From Clostridiales bacterium (GTDB lineage Bacteria > Bacillota > Clostridia > Lachnospirales > Cellulosilyticaceae): a stretch of DNA of 64,000 bases. Where the stretch lies: NCBI GenBank assembly GCA_019418225.1, contig DYCF01000023.1, positions 3,925 through 67,924 on the forward strand, written 5' to 3'. Each line of letters begins with the position of its first letter. Positions within the stretch are counted from its first letter, which is position 1. The notes below the pieces were generated by a model that ran no database searches, had not been told where the DNA came from, and saw only the letters and a program-made list of their open reading frames with translations. Both the position numbers and the translations under genes were made by a program. This document shows, piece by piece, positions 11,401 through 19,428 of the stretch.

Positions 11401-12856
11401 CTTCTTGGGATTCAAAGGGGATAAAGAGCCGGATATTGACCTTAATTTCTCTGGAGACTATCAAGCCAAAGCACATAAATATGTAGAGGTTATTTTTGGA
11501 GAAGGCAAAGCATTTCGTGCAGGAACTATAGGTACAATGGCTGAAAAGACAGCTTTGGCCTATGTGTACAAGTACTATCAGGAACGACAGGTGCATAAAC
11601 GATATGCAGAAATGAAACGTATTGCAGAAGGCTGTACTGGTGTAAAACGTACAACAGGACAACACCCAGGCGGTATTATCGTAGTACCATATGATCATGA
11701 TATTTATGAGTTTACTGCGATTCAGCATCCTGCTAATGATATGACAACCCCTATTATTACGACGCATTTTGAGTATCACTCAATCGACCATAACTTGTTA
11801 AAACTTGATATTCTAGGTCATGATGATCCGACGATGATTCGTCGACTTGAAGATATAACAGGTATAGATGCCAAGACGATTAAATTAGACGATAAGGATG
11901 TTATGTCCTTATTCCATAGTACAGAGGCACTTGGCATAAAACCAGAAGATATTGGCGGTATTAAACTAGGTTCATTAGGAATTCCAGAGTTTGGTACAGA
12001 TTTCGTTATTCAAATGGTACTTGATGCGAAGCCAAAGAGTTTCTCTGACCTTGTACGTATTTCTGGACTTTCTCATGGTACTGACGTTTGGCTTGGCAAT
12101 GCCCAAGCACTTATTGAAGAGGGAAGAGGAACCATTTCTACAGTTATTTGTACCCGTGACGATATTATGACATATTTAATTAATCAAGGTATGGATAAAG
12201 GACTTTCTTTCACCATCATGGAAAGTGTACGTAAGGGGAAAGGGCTTAAAGAAGAATGGGAAGAAGCTATGCTTGAGCACGGTGTACCAGATTGGTATAT
12301 CTGGTCATGTAAGAAAATCAAATACATGTTCCCGAAAGCCCACGCAGCAGCTTACGTTATGATGGCTTGGCGTATTGCTTGGTATAAAATACACTATCCA
12401 TTAGCATATTATACAGCTTTCTTTAGCATTCGTGCGTCTGCCTTTTCATATGAAATGATGTGCTTAGGAAAAGAAAGACTTGAATATCATATGAAGGAAC
12501 TACAAAGTAAAGGTAAAGAGAATCAGACAGCAAAAGAACAAGATACTTTAAAAGATATGCGTATTGTTTATGAGATGTATGCACGAGGATTTGAATTCTT
12601 ACCAATAGATTTAGCGATTGCTGACGATAAAAAATTCCAAATTATAGACGGTAAAATTATGCCTTCTTTAAGTTCAATAGATGGACTTGGGGAAAAAGCA
12701 GCAGAAGCAGTAGTTGCTGCTGTTAAGGATGGCCCATTCCTATCAAAAGAAGATTTTAGAAATCGTACAAAAGTAAGTAAGACAGTTGTAGATAAGATGT
12801 CAGAACTCGGTATTTTAGGAGATTTAACTGAATCTAATCAATTAGACCTGTTTTAA
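8468..12856 (+). CDS. polC: DNA polymerase III subunit alpha, PolC type
   Basis: Replicative DNA polymerase of low-GC Gram-positives with built-in proofreading, about 1462 residues. In order: an N-terminal domain, an OB-fold region (about 240-330), a PHP domain starting with ELHLHT (about 357) and AITDHG, a DEDD exonuclease inserted in the PHP domain (VVFDLETTG, about 447; later HNAEFD and HRAVDDA), then the polymerase palm with GSRGSVGSS (about 903), a zinc-binding Cys4 (CPQC and CPKC, about 930-960) and DIDLNFSGDYQ (about 989). The start is uncertain: ATG 8468 has GGAGG at 5 bases; ATG 8456 has AGAGG at 10 bases; TTG 8447 and GTG 8450 are also in frame. Its position between rpoC and the str operon is unusual. 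Confidence 0.97.
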   Translation: MQTETRAFFDVLTELKVDEKLYNIFRDVQVSRVVLNEKSNDLTFYITKDELIKRVDIVKMQNNIKSKMFMNAPIGIHFKEVYDLPEAYTLEQLVGDYKSSLLTEISEKSHMLYALIKDSDWKVHDNVVTLNMDNSLLAKRKSDELRIYLEEVFKERFKMEVRFLFDFVDSENPQAYVVENETKLKGEVVHVMENIKEIDDKPTAGSEEKPAEEKEGFEVQPKMTRKKTPLDPDVFFGREVEGEIAPIEMIVDEIGEVVIHGKILSIDTREIRMEKTIIMFDITDFTDTITVKLFVKNDELGDVLAKLKKGNFYIVKGMAMFDKFDKEVGISSVKGIKPTSDFTVKRMDDSEEKRVELHLHTMMSDMDSVVDIKKMIDRAKSWGMPAIAITDHGCLQAFPIANHCVSKDEPFKVIYGVEAYFVDDLKETVINSKNQSLTDSYVVFDLETTGFSAKFNRIIEIGAVKVVDGQIVDSFSEFVNPGVPIPYEIEQLTGINDTMVKDAAKVDEILPKFLAFCEGSVMVAHNAEFDMSFVKANAERLNLPCEYTILDTVALARVLMPHLGNFKLNNICKHLGISLENHHRAVDDATATGEIFVKFIEMLHEKEIYYLDEIEKLMEISDEYIKKLPTYHGIILIKTETGRINLNKLVSASHLDYFNRRPRMPKSLIQKYREGLIIGSACEAGEVFQAIIREKDEAEVARIVNFYDYLEIQPIGNNSFMLRSDKYAASTEEDLRNYNRKIVELGEEYNKPVVATCDVHFLDPEDEIYRRIIMAGKGFKDADDQPPLYLRTTQEMLEEFSYLGEEKAREVVITNTNLINDQIDRISPVLPDKCPPEIPNSDETLRKICYDKAHEIYGPELHEVVKERLERELHSIISNGFAVMYIIAQKLVWDSNDHGYLVGSRGSVGSSFAATMSGITEVNPLPPHYICPQCYYTDFDSPEVKAYAGSSGCDMPDAVCPKCGHALNKEGHDIPFETFLGFKGDKEPDIDLNFSGDYQAKAHKYVEVIFGEGKAFRAGTIGTMAEKTALAYVYKYYQERQVHKRYAEMKRIAEGCTGVKRTTGQHPGGIIVVPYDHDIYEFTAIQHPANDMTTPIITTHFEYHSIDHNLLKLDILGHDDPTMIRRLEDITGIDAKTIKLDDKDVMSLFHSTEALGIKPEDIGGIKLGSLGIPEFGTDFVIQMVLDAKPKSFSDLVRISGLSHGTDVWLGNAQALIEEGRGTISTVICTRDDIMTYLINQGMDKGLSFTIMESVRKGKGLKEEWEEAMLEHGVPDWYIWSCKKIKYMFPKAHAAAYVMMAWRIAWYKIHYPLAYYTAFFSIRASAFSYEMMCLGKERLEYHMKELQSKGKENQTAKEQDTLKDMRIVYEMYARGFEFLPIDLAIADDKKFQIIDGKIMPSLSSIDGLGEKAAEAVVAAVKDGPFLSKEDFRNRTKVSKTVVDKMSELGILGDLTESNQLDLF

Positions 12857-13009
12857 AAATAGGAGATTGGGGTAGACTATAGGTAAAGTTCGCTAAAAAC
12901 CTCGCCAATAAATAGAAAATAAATTAACATAATTTACTTAGAGAAAAATGAGGAGAAATAGCGTATAATCTTAAGTGTCGATGGGAACAAAAAATCCTTT
13001 AAAATAGTC

Positions 13010-13038
13010 TTGACAAGTTAAAACAAGAGTGATAGACT
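13010..13038 (+). promoter_or_regulatory. Sigma-A promoter of the str operon
   Basis: TTGACA (13010-13015), a 17-base spacer and TAGACT (13033-13038). The -35 is perfect and the -10 matches 4 of 6. It lies about 50 bases before the L7Ae-like gene, which implies that the str operon is transcribed independently of rpoBC and polC. Confidence 0.7.
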
Positions 13039-13086
13039 AGGTCAGTGTGTAATAGTATGCATAAAAATGAACCTAAAGGGGGATTT

Positions 13087-13329
13087 ATGTTGTACCATTT
13101 AAGCGACACAATTCAAATTGTGGGAACAAAACAAACTTTAAAACAGTTAGAAAATGACAGTGTTAAAGTTGTATTTGTTGCTAAAGACGCCGATGACAAA
13201 GTTACAGGTCAGGTGGTGGCGCTTGCAAAAGCGAAAAATGTTCAAGTCGAATTCATCGATACGATGGAGGAACTTGGAAAAAAATGTAACGTAGAAGTAA
13301 AAACTGCAGTCGCAGCAATTATAGCGTAA
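13087..13329 (+). CDS. rplGB: L7Ae-family ribosomal/K-turn RNA-binding protein (YbxF-like)
   Basis: An 80-residue protein of the L7Ae/L30e/Gadd45 family. Bacillus YbxF, a kink-turn RNA binder associated with ribosomes, sits at the same place before rpsL. The fold signature is visible as GTKQTLKQLE, then VKVVFVAKDAD, then a helix and a Val/Ala-rich C-terminus. The start is ATG 13087 because of the strong AAAGGGGG ahead of it; an upstream in-frame ATG at 13045 lacks such a site. It is the first gene of the str operon, 15 bases before rpsL. Confidence 0.85.
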   Translation: MLYHLSDTIQIVGTKQTLKQLENDSVKVVFVAKDADDKVTGQVVALAKAKNVQVEFIDTMEELGKKCNVEVKTAVAAIIA

Positions 13330-13344
13330 GAAGGAGGTACCAGA

Positions 13345-13764
13345 ATGCCAACATTTAACCAATTAGTTCGTAAAGGTAGAAAAGAGATTGAAAAGAAATC
13401 AACTGCTCCAGCGCTTCAAAAAGGGTTCAACTCTTTAAGAAAACGCCCAACAGATATTTCTGCACCACAAAAAAGAGGTGTTTGTACAGCTGTTAAAACA
13501 GCTACACCTAAAAAACCTAACTCTGCTCTTCGTAAAATTGCCAGAGTACGTCTTACAAACGGGATTGAAGTAACAGCTTATATCCCAGGTGAAGGACACA
13601 ATCTTCAAGAGCACAGTGTTGTATTAATCCGTGGTGGTAGAGTAAAAGACTTACCAGGTACACGTTACCACATCATCCGTGGAACACTTGATACAGCTGG
13701 TGTTGCAAACAGACAACAAGCTCGTTCTAAATATGGTGCTAAAAGACCAAAAGCTAAAAAATAA
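13345..13764 (+). CDS. rpsL: 30S ribosomal protein S12
   Basis: S12, 139 residues, at the decoding centre. The loops TPKKPNSALRK and GGRVKDLPG carry the lysines whose mutation gives streptomycin resistance, here in the sensitive form. The C-terminus KYGAKRPKAKK is typical. AAGGAGG stands 9 bases before the ATG. The following 185 bases before rpsG are an unusually long, folded spacer. Confidence 0.98.
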   Translation: MPTFNQLVRKGRKEIEKKSTAPALQKGFNSLRKRPTDISAPQKRGVCTAVKTATPKKPNSALRKIARVRLTNGIEVTAYIPGEGHNLQEHSVVLIRGGRVKDLPGTRYHIIRGTLDTAGVANRQQARSKYGAKRPKAKK

Positions 13765-13799
13765 TTTAGCTAAACTTTTAGAATTTAATAATTTAACAA

Positions 13800-13903
13800 A
13801 ATTAATTTTTAATCAGAAATTAATTGGTGCCCAACTTACGATATAAAGCTGACAATTCAGATTTTAAATAGATGAGTGGGCGCGCACGATCCTCTTAAGA
13901 GGA
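13800..13903 (+). promoter_or_regulatory. Structured spacer between rpsL and rpsG, candidate autoregulatory leader
   Basis: The 185-base spacer contains a 9-base-pair hairpin (AATTAATTT 13800-13808 with AAATTAATT 13817-13825), a longer-range pairing of GTGCCCA (13827-13833) with TGGGC..GCAC (13877-13887, bulged), and a perfect 14-base palindrome TCCTCTTAAGAGGA (13890-13903). In E. coli the rpsL-rpsG spacer is the S7 binding site for translational feedback. A similar role here is inferred from position only. The S7 ribosome binding site follows at about 13936. Confidence 0.5.
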
Positions 13904-13949
13904 CGAGTACCGATGATATTTCAGTGACATTAGTTAAGGAGGGAAGACC

Positions 13950-14420
13950 GTGCCACGTAAAGGACATGTAGCAAAAAGAGACGTATTAGCTGATCCAATG
14001 TACAACAGCAAGTTAGTAACAAAACTTATTAACAACATTATGCTTGACGGTAAAAGAGGAAAAGCTCAAAAAATAGTATATGGTGCATTCGACATCATTG
14101 CAGAAAAAACAGGTAGAGATGCTTTAGAAGTTTTCCAAGAAGCTTTAGAAAACATCATGCCAGTATTAGAGGTAAAAGCACGCCGTGTAGGTGGTGCAAC
14201 ATACCAAGTACCAATGGAAGTTCGTCCAGAAAGACGTCAAACTTTAGGACTTCGTTGGTTAACAGTTAACACACGTAAACGCGGTGAAAAAACTACAACA
14301 GAAGCTCTTGCAGCTGAGTTATTAGATGCACTTAATAACACAGGTGGAGCAGTTAAGAAAAAAGAAGATACACACAAAATGGCAGAAGCGAACAAAGCGT
14401 TTGCTCACTACAGATGGTAG
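13950..14420 (+). CDS. rpsG: 30S ribosomal protein S7
   Basis: S7, 156 residues, nucleates assembly of the 30S head and contacts the E site. It starts at GTG behind AAGGAGGG. Recognisable features include MPRKGHVAKRDVLADP at the N-terminus, MLDGKRGKAQ, and VGGATYQVPMEVRPERRQTLGLRWL. The end KAFAHYRW is the family's usual terminus. fusA follows after 27 bases. Confidence 0.98.
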   Translation: MPRKGHVAKRDVLADPMYNSKLVTKLINNIMLDGKRGKAQKIVYGAFDIIAEKTGRDALEVFQEALENIMPVLEVKARRVGGATYQVPMEVRPERRQTLGLRWLTVNTRKRGEKTTTEALAAELLDALNNTGGAVKKKEDTHKMAEANKAFAHYRW

Positions 14421-14447
14421 TCTGCTTAATATAAAGGAGGAAATACC

Positions 14448-16541
14448 TTGGCAGGAAGAGAATATCCACTTGAGCGTACTAGAAATATTGGTATCATGGC
14501 TCATATCGATGCAGGTAAAACAACTCTTACAGAACGTATCCTTTTCTATACAGGTAGAAACCACAAAATTGGGGAAACTCATGAAGGTGGAGCTACTATG
14601 GACTGGATGGAACAAGAGCAAGAACGTGGTATCACAATCACATCTGCTGCAACAACTTGTTTCTGGTTAAACAACCGTATCAACATCATTGATACTCCTG
14701 GACACGTTGACTTTACTGTAGAAGTTGAACGTTCACTACGTGTACTTGATAGTGCAGTAGGCGTATTCTGTGCAAAAGGTGGGGTAGAACCACAATCTGA
14801 AACAGTATGGCGTCAAGCTGACAAATACCATGTACCACGTATGGCGTTTGTAAATAAAATGGACATCATGGGTGCTGACTTCTTAAGAGCAGTAGGCATG
14901 ATGAGAGAAAGATTAGGAGCGAATGCGATTCCTATTGAATTACCAATCGGTGCGGAAGATGATTTCGTAGGGGTTGTAGACTTATTCAAAATGAAAGCCT
15001 TCATCTACAAAGATGATTTAGGTAAAGTAATTGAAGAACAAGAAATCCCAGCTGATATGGTAGAAATGGCAGAGCAATACCATGCAGAAATGGTAGAAGC
15101 TATCTGTGAATCTGATGAAGAATTAATGATGCAATACTTAGAAGGTGAAGAAATAGCAGAAGCTGATCTTCGTAAAGCTCTTCGTAATGCAGTTATTAAT
15201 GTACAAATTATCCCAGTTCTTTGTGGTTCAGCTTACAAAAACAAAGGGGTACAAAAATTACTTGATGCTATCGTAGAATTCATGCCAGCACCAACAGACA
15301 TCCCAGCTATCAAAGGTACAAACCCTGAAACTGGCGAAGAAATGGAAAAACATGCTTCTGATGAAGAGCCATTTGCTGCTCTTGCATTCAAAATCATGAC
15401 AGACCCATTCGTTGGTAAACTTGCATTCTTCCGTGTATACTCAGGATCTATCGATGCAGGTTCTTATGTTCTTAACTCAACAAAGAACAAAAAAGAACGT
15501 TTCGGACGTATCGTGCAAATGCACGCTAACACACGTCAAGAAATTCAAACAGTTTACTCAGGAGATATCGCTGCTGCAGTTGGTCTTAAAGGAACAACTA
15601 CAGGAGATACACTTTGTGATGAAAATCACCCAGTAATCCTTGAGTCAATGGAATTCCCAGAACCAGTTATCCAAGTTGCTATCGAGCCTAAAACTAAAGC
15701 TGGTCAAGAAAAAATGGGTCTTGCTCTTGCAAAACTTGCTGAAGAAGATCCAACATTCAAAACTTGGACAGATGAAGAAACAGGACAAACAATTATCGCT
15801 GGTATGGGTGAGCTTCACCTTGAAATCATCGTTGACCGTTTAATGAGAGAGTTCAAAGTAGAAGCTAACGTAGGTGCACCACAAGTTGCTTACAAAGAAA
15901 CAATTGCTAAAGATGTTGACATTGAATCTAAATATGTTAAACAATCTGGTGGTAGTGGTCAATACGGTCACTGTAAAGTTCGTTTCTCACAACTTGACCC
16001 TAACTCTGAACACACATACGAATTCGTAAGTTCAGTAGTAGGTGGATCTATTCCAAAAGAATACATCCCTGCAGTAGACAAAGGTATCCAAGACGCTATG
16101 GCAGCAGGTCCTCTTGCTGGATTCCAAGTACTTGGTATCAAAGCGGATTGTTACGATGGTTCTTACCACGATGTCGATTCATCAGAAATGGCATTCAAAA
16201 TTGCTGGTTCTATGGCATTCAAAGATGCTATGAAAAAAGCAGGTGGTGTTCTTCTTGAACCTATCATGAAAGTTGTTGTAACAGCTCCAGAAGAATACTT
16301 AGGAGATGTTATCGGAAGCCTTAACTCACGTCGTGGACGTATGGAAGGTATGACAGCTGTAGGTGGTGGTCAAGAAGTAAGAGCATTCGTTCCACTTGCA
16401 GAAATGTTCGGTTATACAACAGATCTTCGTTCTAGAACTCAAGGTCGTGGTAACTCATCAATGGAATTCGACCACTATGAGCCATGTCCAAAGAACATTC
16501 AAGACAAAGTTGTTGCAGAACGTCGCGGAAGCGCTAACTAA
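14448..16541 (+). CDS. fusA: Elongation factor G
   Basis: Translocation GTPase, 697 residues, full length. It begins at TTG with AAAGGAGG 7-8 bases upstream. The G motifs are intact: AHIDAGKTT (P-loop, about residue 17), RGITITSAATT (switch I), DTPGHVDFT, NKMD and a later GSA motif. Domain IV with SGGSGQYGHCKV and domain V with LGDVIGSLNSRRGRMEGM are present. It is the third translated gene after rpsL, rpsG; a hairpin and an internal promoter separate it from tuf. Confidence 0.98.
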   Translation: MAGREYPLERTRNIGIMAHIDAGKTTLTERILFYTGRNHKIGETHEGGATMDWMEQEQERGITITSAATTCFWLNNRINIIDTPGHVDFTVEVERSLRVLDSAVGVFCAKGGVEPQSETVWRQADKYHVPRMAFVNKMDIMGADFLRAVGMMRERLGANAIPIELPIGAEDDFVGVVDLFKMKAFIYKDDLGKVIEEQEIPADMVEMAEQYHAEMVEAICESDEELMMQYLEGEEIAEADLRKALRNAVINVQIIPVLCGSAYKNKGVQKLLDAIVEFMPAPTDIPAIKGTNPETGEEMEKHASDEEPFAALAFKIMTDPFVGKLAFFRVYSGSIDAGSYVLNSTKNKKERFGRIVQMHANTRQEIQTVYSGDIAAAVGLKGTTTGDTLCDENHPVILESMEFPEPVIQVAIEPKTKAGQEKMGLALAKLAEEDPTFKTWTDEETGQTIIAGMGELHLEIIVDRLMREFKVEANVGAPQVAYKETIAKDVDIESKYVKQSGGSGQYGHCKVRFSQLDPNSEHTYEFVSSVVGGSIPKEYIPAVDKGIQDAMAAGPLAGFQVLGIKADCYDGSYHDVDSSEMAFKIAGSMAFKDAMKKAGGVLLEPIMKVVVTAPEEYLGDVIGSLNSRRGRMEGMTAVGGGQEVRAFVPLAEMFGYTTDLRSRTQGRGNSSMEFDHYEPCPKNIQDKVVAERRGSAN

Positions 16542-16576
16542 TTTAAGCAAATTAGTTAATTTTATGTAAAAATCTG

Positions 16577-16605
16577 TTTGCTACTACTTGAAAAGTAGTA
16601 GCAAA
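16577..16605 (+). repeat. Perfect 13-bp hairpin in the fusA-tuf spacer
   Basis: TTTGCTACTACTT and AAGTAGTAGCAAA form a perfect 13-base-pair stem with a GAA loop. The sequence after it is not a U-run, so it is not a standard terminator. It may act as a processing site, mRNA-stabilising end, or weak attenuator. The -35 element of the tuf promoter lies across its loop. Confidence 0.85.
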
Positions 16606-16616
16606 TTGAATATAAT
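16588..16616 (+). promoter_or_regulatory. Internal sigma-A promoter for tuf
   Basis: TTGAAA (16588-16593), a 17-base spacer and a perfect TATAAT (16611-16616), located 51 bases before the tuf start. This predicts extra, independent transcription of EF-Tu. A short CTGAG/CTCAG hairpin (16625-16639) follows in the predicted 5' leader. Confidence 0.75.
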
Positions 16617-16666
16617 CAAAATATCTGAGAAAAACTCAGCTTTTAAATTAAAGGAGGAAAAGACAA

Positions 16667-17860
16667 ATGGCTAAAGCTAAATTTGAAAGAACTAAGCCAC
16701 ACGTTAACATTGGTACAATCGGCCACGTTGACCACGGTAAAACTACATTAACAGCAGCAATCACAAGAACTCTTCACGAAAGATACCAATTAGGTGAAGC
16801 AGTAGATTTCGAAAATATCGATAAAGCTCCAGAAGAAAGAGAACGTGGTATCACAATCTCTACAGCACACGTTGAATACGAAACACCAGCTCGTCACTAC
16901 GCACACGTTGACTGCCCAGGACATGCTGACTACGTTAAAAACATGATCACAGGTGCTGCTCAAATGGACGGTACAATCTTAGTAGTAGCTGCTACAGATG
17001 GTCCAATGGCTCAAACTCGTGAACACATCTTATTATCTCGTCAAGTAGGTGTACCATACATCGTTGTATTCTTAAACAAATGTGATATGGTAGACGACGA
17101 AGAATTATTAGAATTAGTTGAAATGGAAATCAGAGATTTATTATCTTCTTATGATTTCCCAGGCGATGATACACCAATCATCCGTGGTTCAGCTCTTCAA
17201 GCTCTTAACGATCCAATGGGTCCATGGGGAGATAAAATCGTTGAGTTATTCGAAATCATCGACGAATACATCCCAACTCCAGAACGTGCAGTAGATAAAG
17301 ACTTCTTAATGCCAGTAGAAGACGTATTCTCTATCACAGGTCGTGGTACAGTTGCTACAGGTAGAGTAGAATCAGGTGTACTTAAAGTTCAAGATGAAGT
17401 TGAATTAGTAGGTATTCACGAAGAAACTCGTAAAGTAGTATGTACAGGTGTAGAAATGTTCCGTAAAATGTTAGATCAAGCTGAAGCTGGAGATAACATT
17501 GGTGCACTTCTTCGTGGTATCCAAAGAACAGAAATCGAAAGAGGTCAAGTTCTTTGTAAACCAGGTTCAATCACACCACATACAAAATTCACAGCTCAAG
17601 TATACGTTCTTAAAAAAGAAGAAGGTGGACGTCATAAACCATTCTTCTCTCACTACAGACCACAATTCTACTTCCGTACAACTGACGTAACAGGTGTTAT
17701 CGAGTTACCAGAAGGTGTAGAAATGTGTATGCCTGGGGATAACGTAGAAATGACTATCGAACTTATCCACCCAATCGCTATGGCTCAAGGTTTACGTTTT
17801 GCTATCCGTGAAGGTGGTAGAACAGTAGGTTCTGGTGCTGTTGCATCTATCATTGAATAA
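16667..17860 (+). CDS. tuf: Elongation factor Tu
   Basis: Aminoacyl-tRNA carrier GTPase, 397 residues. GHVDHGKTTL (P-loop), RGITIS, DCPGHADY, NKCD and SAL are the G1-G5 elements; domains II and III end with RFAIREGGRTVGSGAV, which carries the residue usually changed in kirromycin resistance in its normal form. Codon use is strongly biased, as expected for the most abundant protein. The start is ATG with AAAGGAGG 8 bases before it. A strong terminator closes the operon. No second tuf copy occurs in this window. Confidence 0.98.
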   Translation: MAKAKFERTKPHVNIGTIGHVDHGKTTLTAAITRTLHERYQLGEAVDFENIDKAPEERERGITISTAHVEYETPARHYAHVDCPGHADYVKNMITGAAQMDGTILVVAATDGPMAQTREHILLSRQVGVPYIVVFLNKCDMVDDEELLELVEMEIRDLLSSYDFPGDDTPIIRGSALQALNDPMGPWGDKIVELFEIIDEYIPTPERAVDKDFLMPVEDVFSITGRGTVATGRVESGVLKVQDEVELVGIHEETRKVVCTGVEMFRKMLDQAEAGDNIGALLRGIQRTEIERGQVLCKPGSITPHTKFTAQVYVLKKEEGGRHKPFFSHYRPQFYFRTTDVTGVIELPEGVEMCMPGDNVEMTIELIHPIAMAQGLRFAIREGGRTVGSGAVASIIE

Positions 17861-17910
17861 TCATTGATATACTAAAGTTGATAAGCCTATGCGCAAGGTT
17901 TATTAATAGA

Positions 17911-17942
17911 AAAAGACACATCTTAGGATGTGTCTTTTTTTG
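17911..17942 (+). terminator. Terminator of the str operon
   Basis: AAAAGACACATC, loop TTAG, GATGTGTCTTTT and a run of T: a textbook intrinsic terminator 50 bases after tuf. Confidence 0.95.
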
Positions 17943-18015
17943 TGTCAAGAAAGAAGAAAAAAATAGATAAAGTTATTTGTAAAATGTTCAGTTGGAGATG
18001 ATAGAATAATTAGAC

Positions 18016-18044
18016 TTTAAAAGAAGGCACTCATATACTATAAT
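18016..18044 (+). promoter_or_regulatory. Likely promoter for the HD-domain gene
   Basis: TTTAAA, 17-base spacer, TATAAT (18039-18044). The -10 is perfect and the -35 is weak. It lies about 67 bases before the chosen TTG start. Confidence 0.45.
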
Positions 18045-18110
18045 GTATTCAGTAGATAAAGTTTGCACATGGTAACTTATAATAGTTTGAATATACTTGG
18101 AGGTAACAAC

Positions 18111-18599
18111 TTGAAATCTAAGGAAATTACGATGACAACATTTAAGGAATATTTAGCAAAGCTTTCAGAAGAAACAGCACTACTAGCTATGGATGAATAT
18201 ATACAGCACGGGGAGACATCTTGTTTTTGGCATAGCGTGGCAGTTGCCTATTATAGTGTACGTTTAGCAAAACACTTAGGAATATCATGTGATGTTGAGA
18301 GTTTAATTACAGGTGCACTATTACATGATTATTTTTTATATGATTGGCATATACCAGATAAAACGCATCGTTTGCATGGCTTTACCCATCCTAATAAGGC
18401 ACTATTTAATGCTCAAAGAGATTGGAAGGTTAATGACATAGAGATGGATATTATAAGAAGACATATGTTTCCTCTTACACCTATTCCACCTATGTATAGA
18501 GAGGGAGTTATAGTATGTATTATGGATAAATATTGTTCTATAAAAGAGATAATACAGAAAGATCCTTATAAGAGATTAAAAATGACATATGCAATTTAA
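18111..18599 (+). CDS. HD-domain metal-dependent phosphohydrolase family protein
   Basis: Small HD-superfamily protein, 162 residues. The metal-binding pattern is visible as FWHSVAVAYYSVRLA, then GALLHDYFLYDWH (the HD pair), then HRLHGFTHP and RRHMFP. This arrangement is seen in stand-alone HD hydrolases of Firmicutes; the substrate is unknown. The start is TTG 18111 because GGAGG sits 7 bases upstream; an upstream in-frame ATG (18063) would precede that site. The C-terminus is short, ending KMTYAI. Confidence 0.75.
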   Translation: MKSKEITMTTFKEYLAKLSEETALLAMDEYIQHGETSCFWHSVAVAYYSVRLAKHLGISCDVESLITGALLHDYFLYDWHIPDKTHRLHGFTHPNKALFNAQRDWKVNDIEMDIIRRHMFPLTPIPPMYREGVIVCIMDKYCSIKEIIQKDPYKRLKMTYAI

Positions 18600-18624
18600 C
18601 ATATGATAGGGGAGAGATTTTAGC

Positions 18625-19428
18625 GTGATTATTTATGATTATCTATTTTGGTTATTCGTCTATAGTTTTCTTGGCTGGTTCTATGAGTCTATATTATGCT
18701 CTGTAACTGAAAAAAAAATAGTAAATAGGGGGTTTTTAACTGGGCCCATTTGTCCAATTTATGGATGCGGTGCTGTTATAGTTATAATTTTTTTAAGACC
18801 AATTAAAAATTCTATTGCATTATTTTTAGCTGGGATGATTCTGACGTGTAGCGTTGAATATATAACTTCGTGGTTATTAGAAAAGATATTTCATGCAAGA
18901 TGGTGGGATTATTCAGAGCATAAATTAAATATTAATGGAAGAGTATGTGCACTTGGTGCAATTGTTTTTGGCACATTTTCAGTAGTACTTTTAGAATGGA
19001 TTCATCCATATGTTAGGCAGATAACCTTCAAAATACCTGCACCAATGATTATAGGTCTTGTTTCAATGTTTTTATGTCTAGGTATCGGAGATTGTATTAT
19101 TACTGTAATGCATATTCTAAGACTTAATGGAAAACTTGCAGAAATACAAGTTGCTATGAATGCCTTTATACAAGAGTCTTATAGTAGGGCTAAGGATATT
19201 AAAGAGACTATTCAAGAAAGCTTTGAAGGAAGTAAGTTTTATAGTTTAAGAATTAAGGAGTTATTAGAGAATAGAAATATACAAGAACATCGTTTATTAA
19301 ACGCATTTCCACAGATGCGATCTATTCACTATAATGAGGCACTTGAACAATTAAAGGCAAAAAGAGAAAGTAGCTTGAAAAAGTTAAAAGAACTCAGAGA
19401 AAAAACAAAACGCGAAGCAAGAAAATGA
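18625..19428 (+). CDS. CmpB-type putative ABC-transporter membrane protein
   Basis: Integral membrane protein, 267 residues, starting at GTG with GGGGAGAG upstream. The N-terminal half has about five hydrophobic segments and the motifs FLGWFYES, NRGFLTGPICPIYGCGA, EYITSWLLEKIF, RWWDYS and NGRVCALGAIVFG. These are typical of the PF06541 family, annotated as a putative ABC-transporter type IV protein though its function is poorly known. The last 100 residues are a charged coiled-coil-like tail. It lies 25 bases after the HD gene, so the two are probably co-transcribed. Confidence 0.75.
   Translation: MIIYDYLFWLFVYSFLGWFYESILCSVTEKKIVNRGFLTGPICPIYGCGAVIVIIFLRPIKNSIALFLAGMILTCSVEYITSWLLEKIFHARWWDYSEHKLNINGRVCALGAIVFGTFSVVLLEWIHPYVRQITFKIPAPMIIGLVSMFLCLGIGDCIITVMHILRLNGKLAEIQVAMNAFIQESYSRAKDIKETIQESFEGSKFYSLRIKELLENRNIQEHRLLNAFPQMRSIHYNEALEQLKAKRESSLKKLKELREKTKREARK

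Noticed and set aside
11318..11779. 153-codon minus-strand frame inside polC
   Set aside because: Lies wholly antisense to a well-conserved part of PolC; shadow of its codon bias.
14326..14670. 114-codon plus-strand frame across the rpsG-fusA junction
   Set aside because: Overlaps two certain genes in another frame and has no ribosome site.
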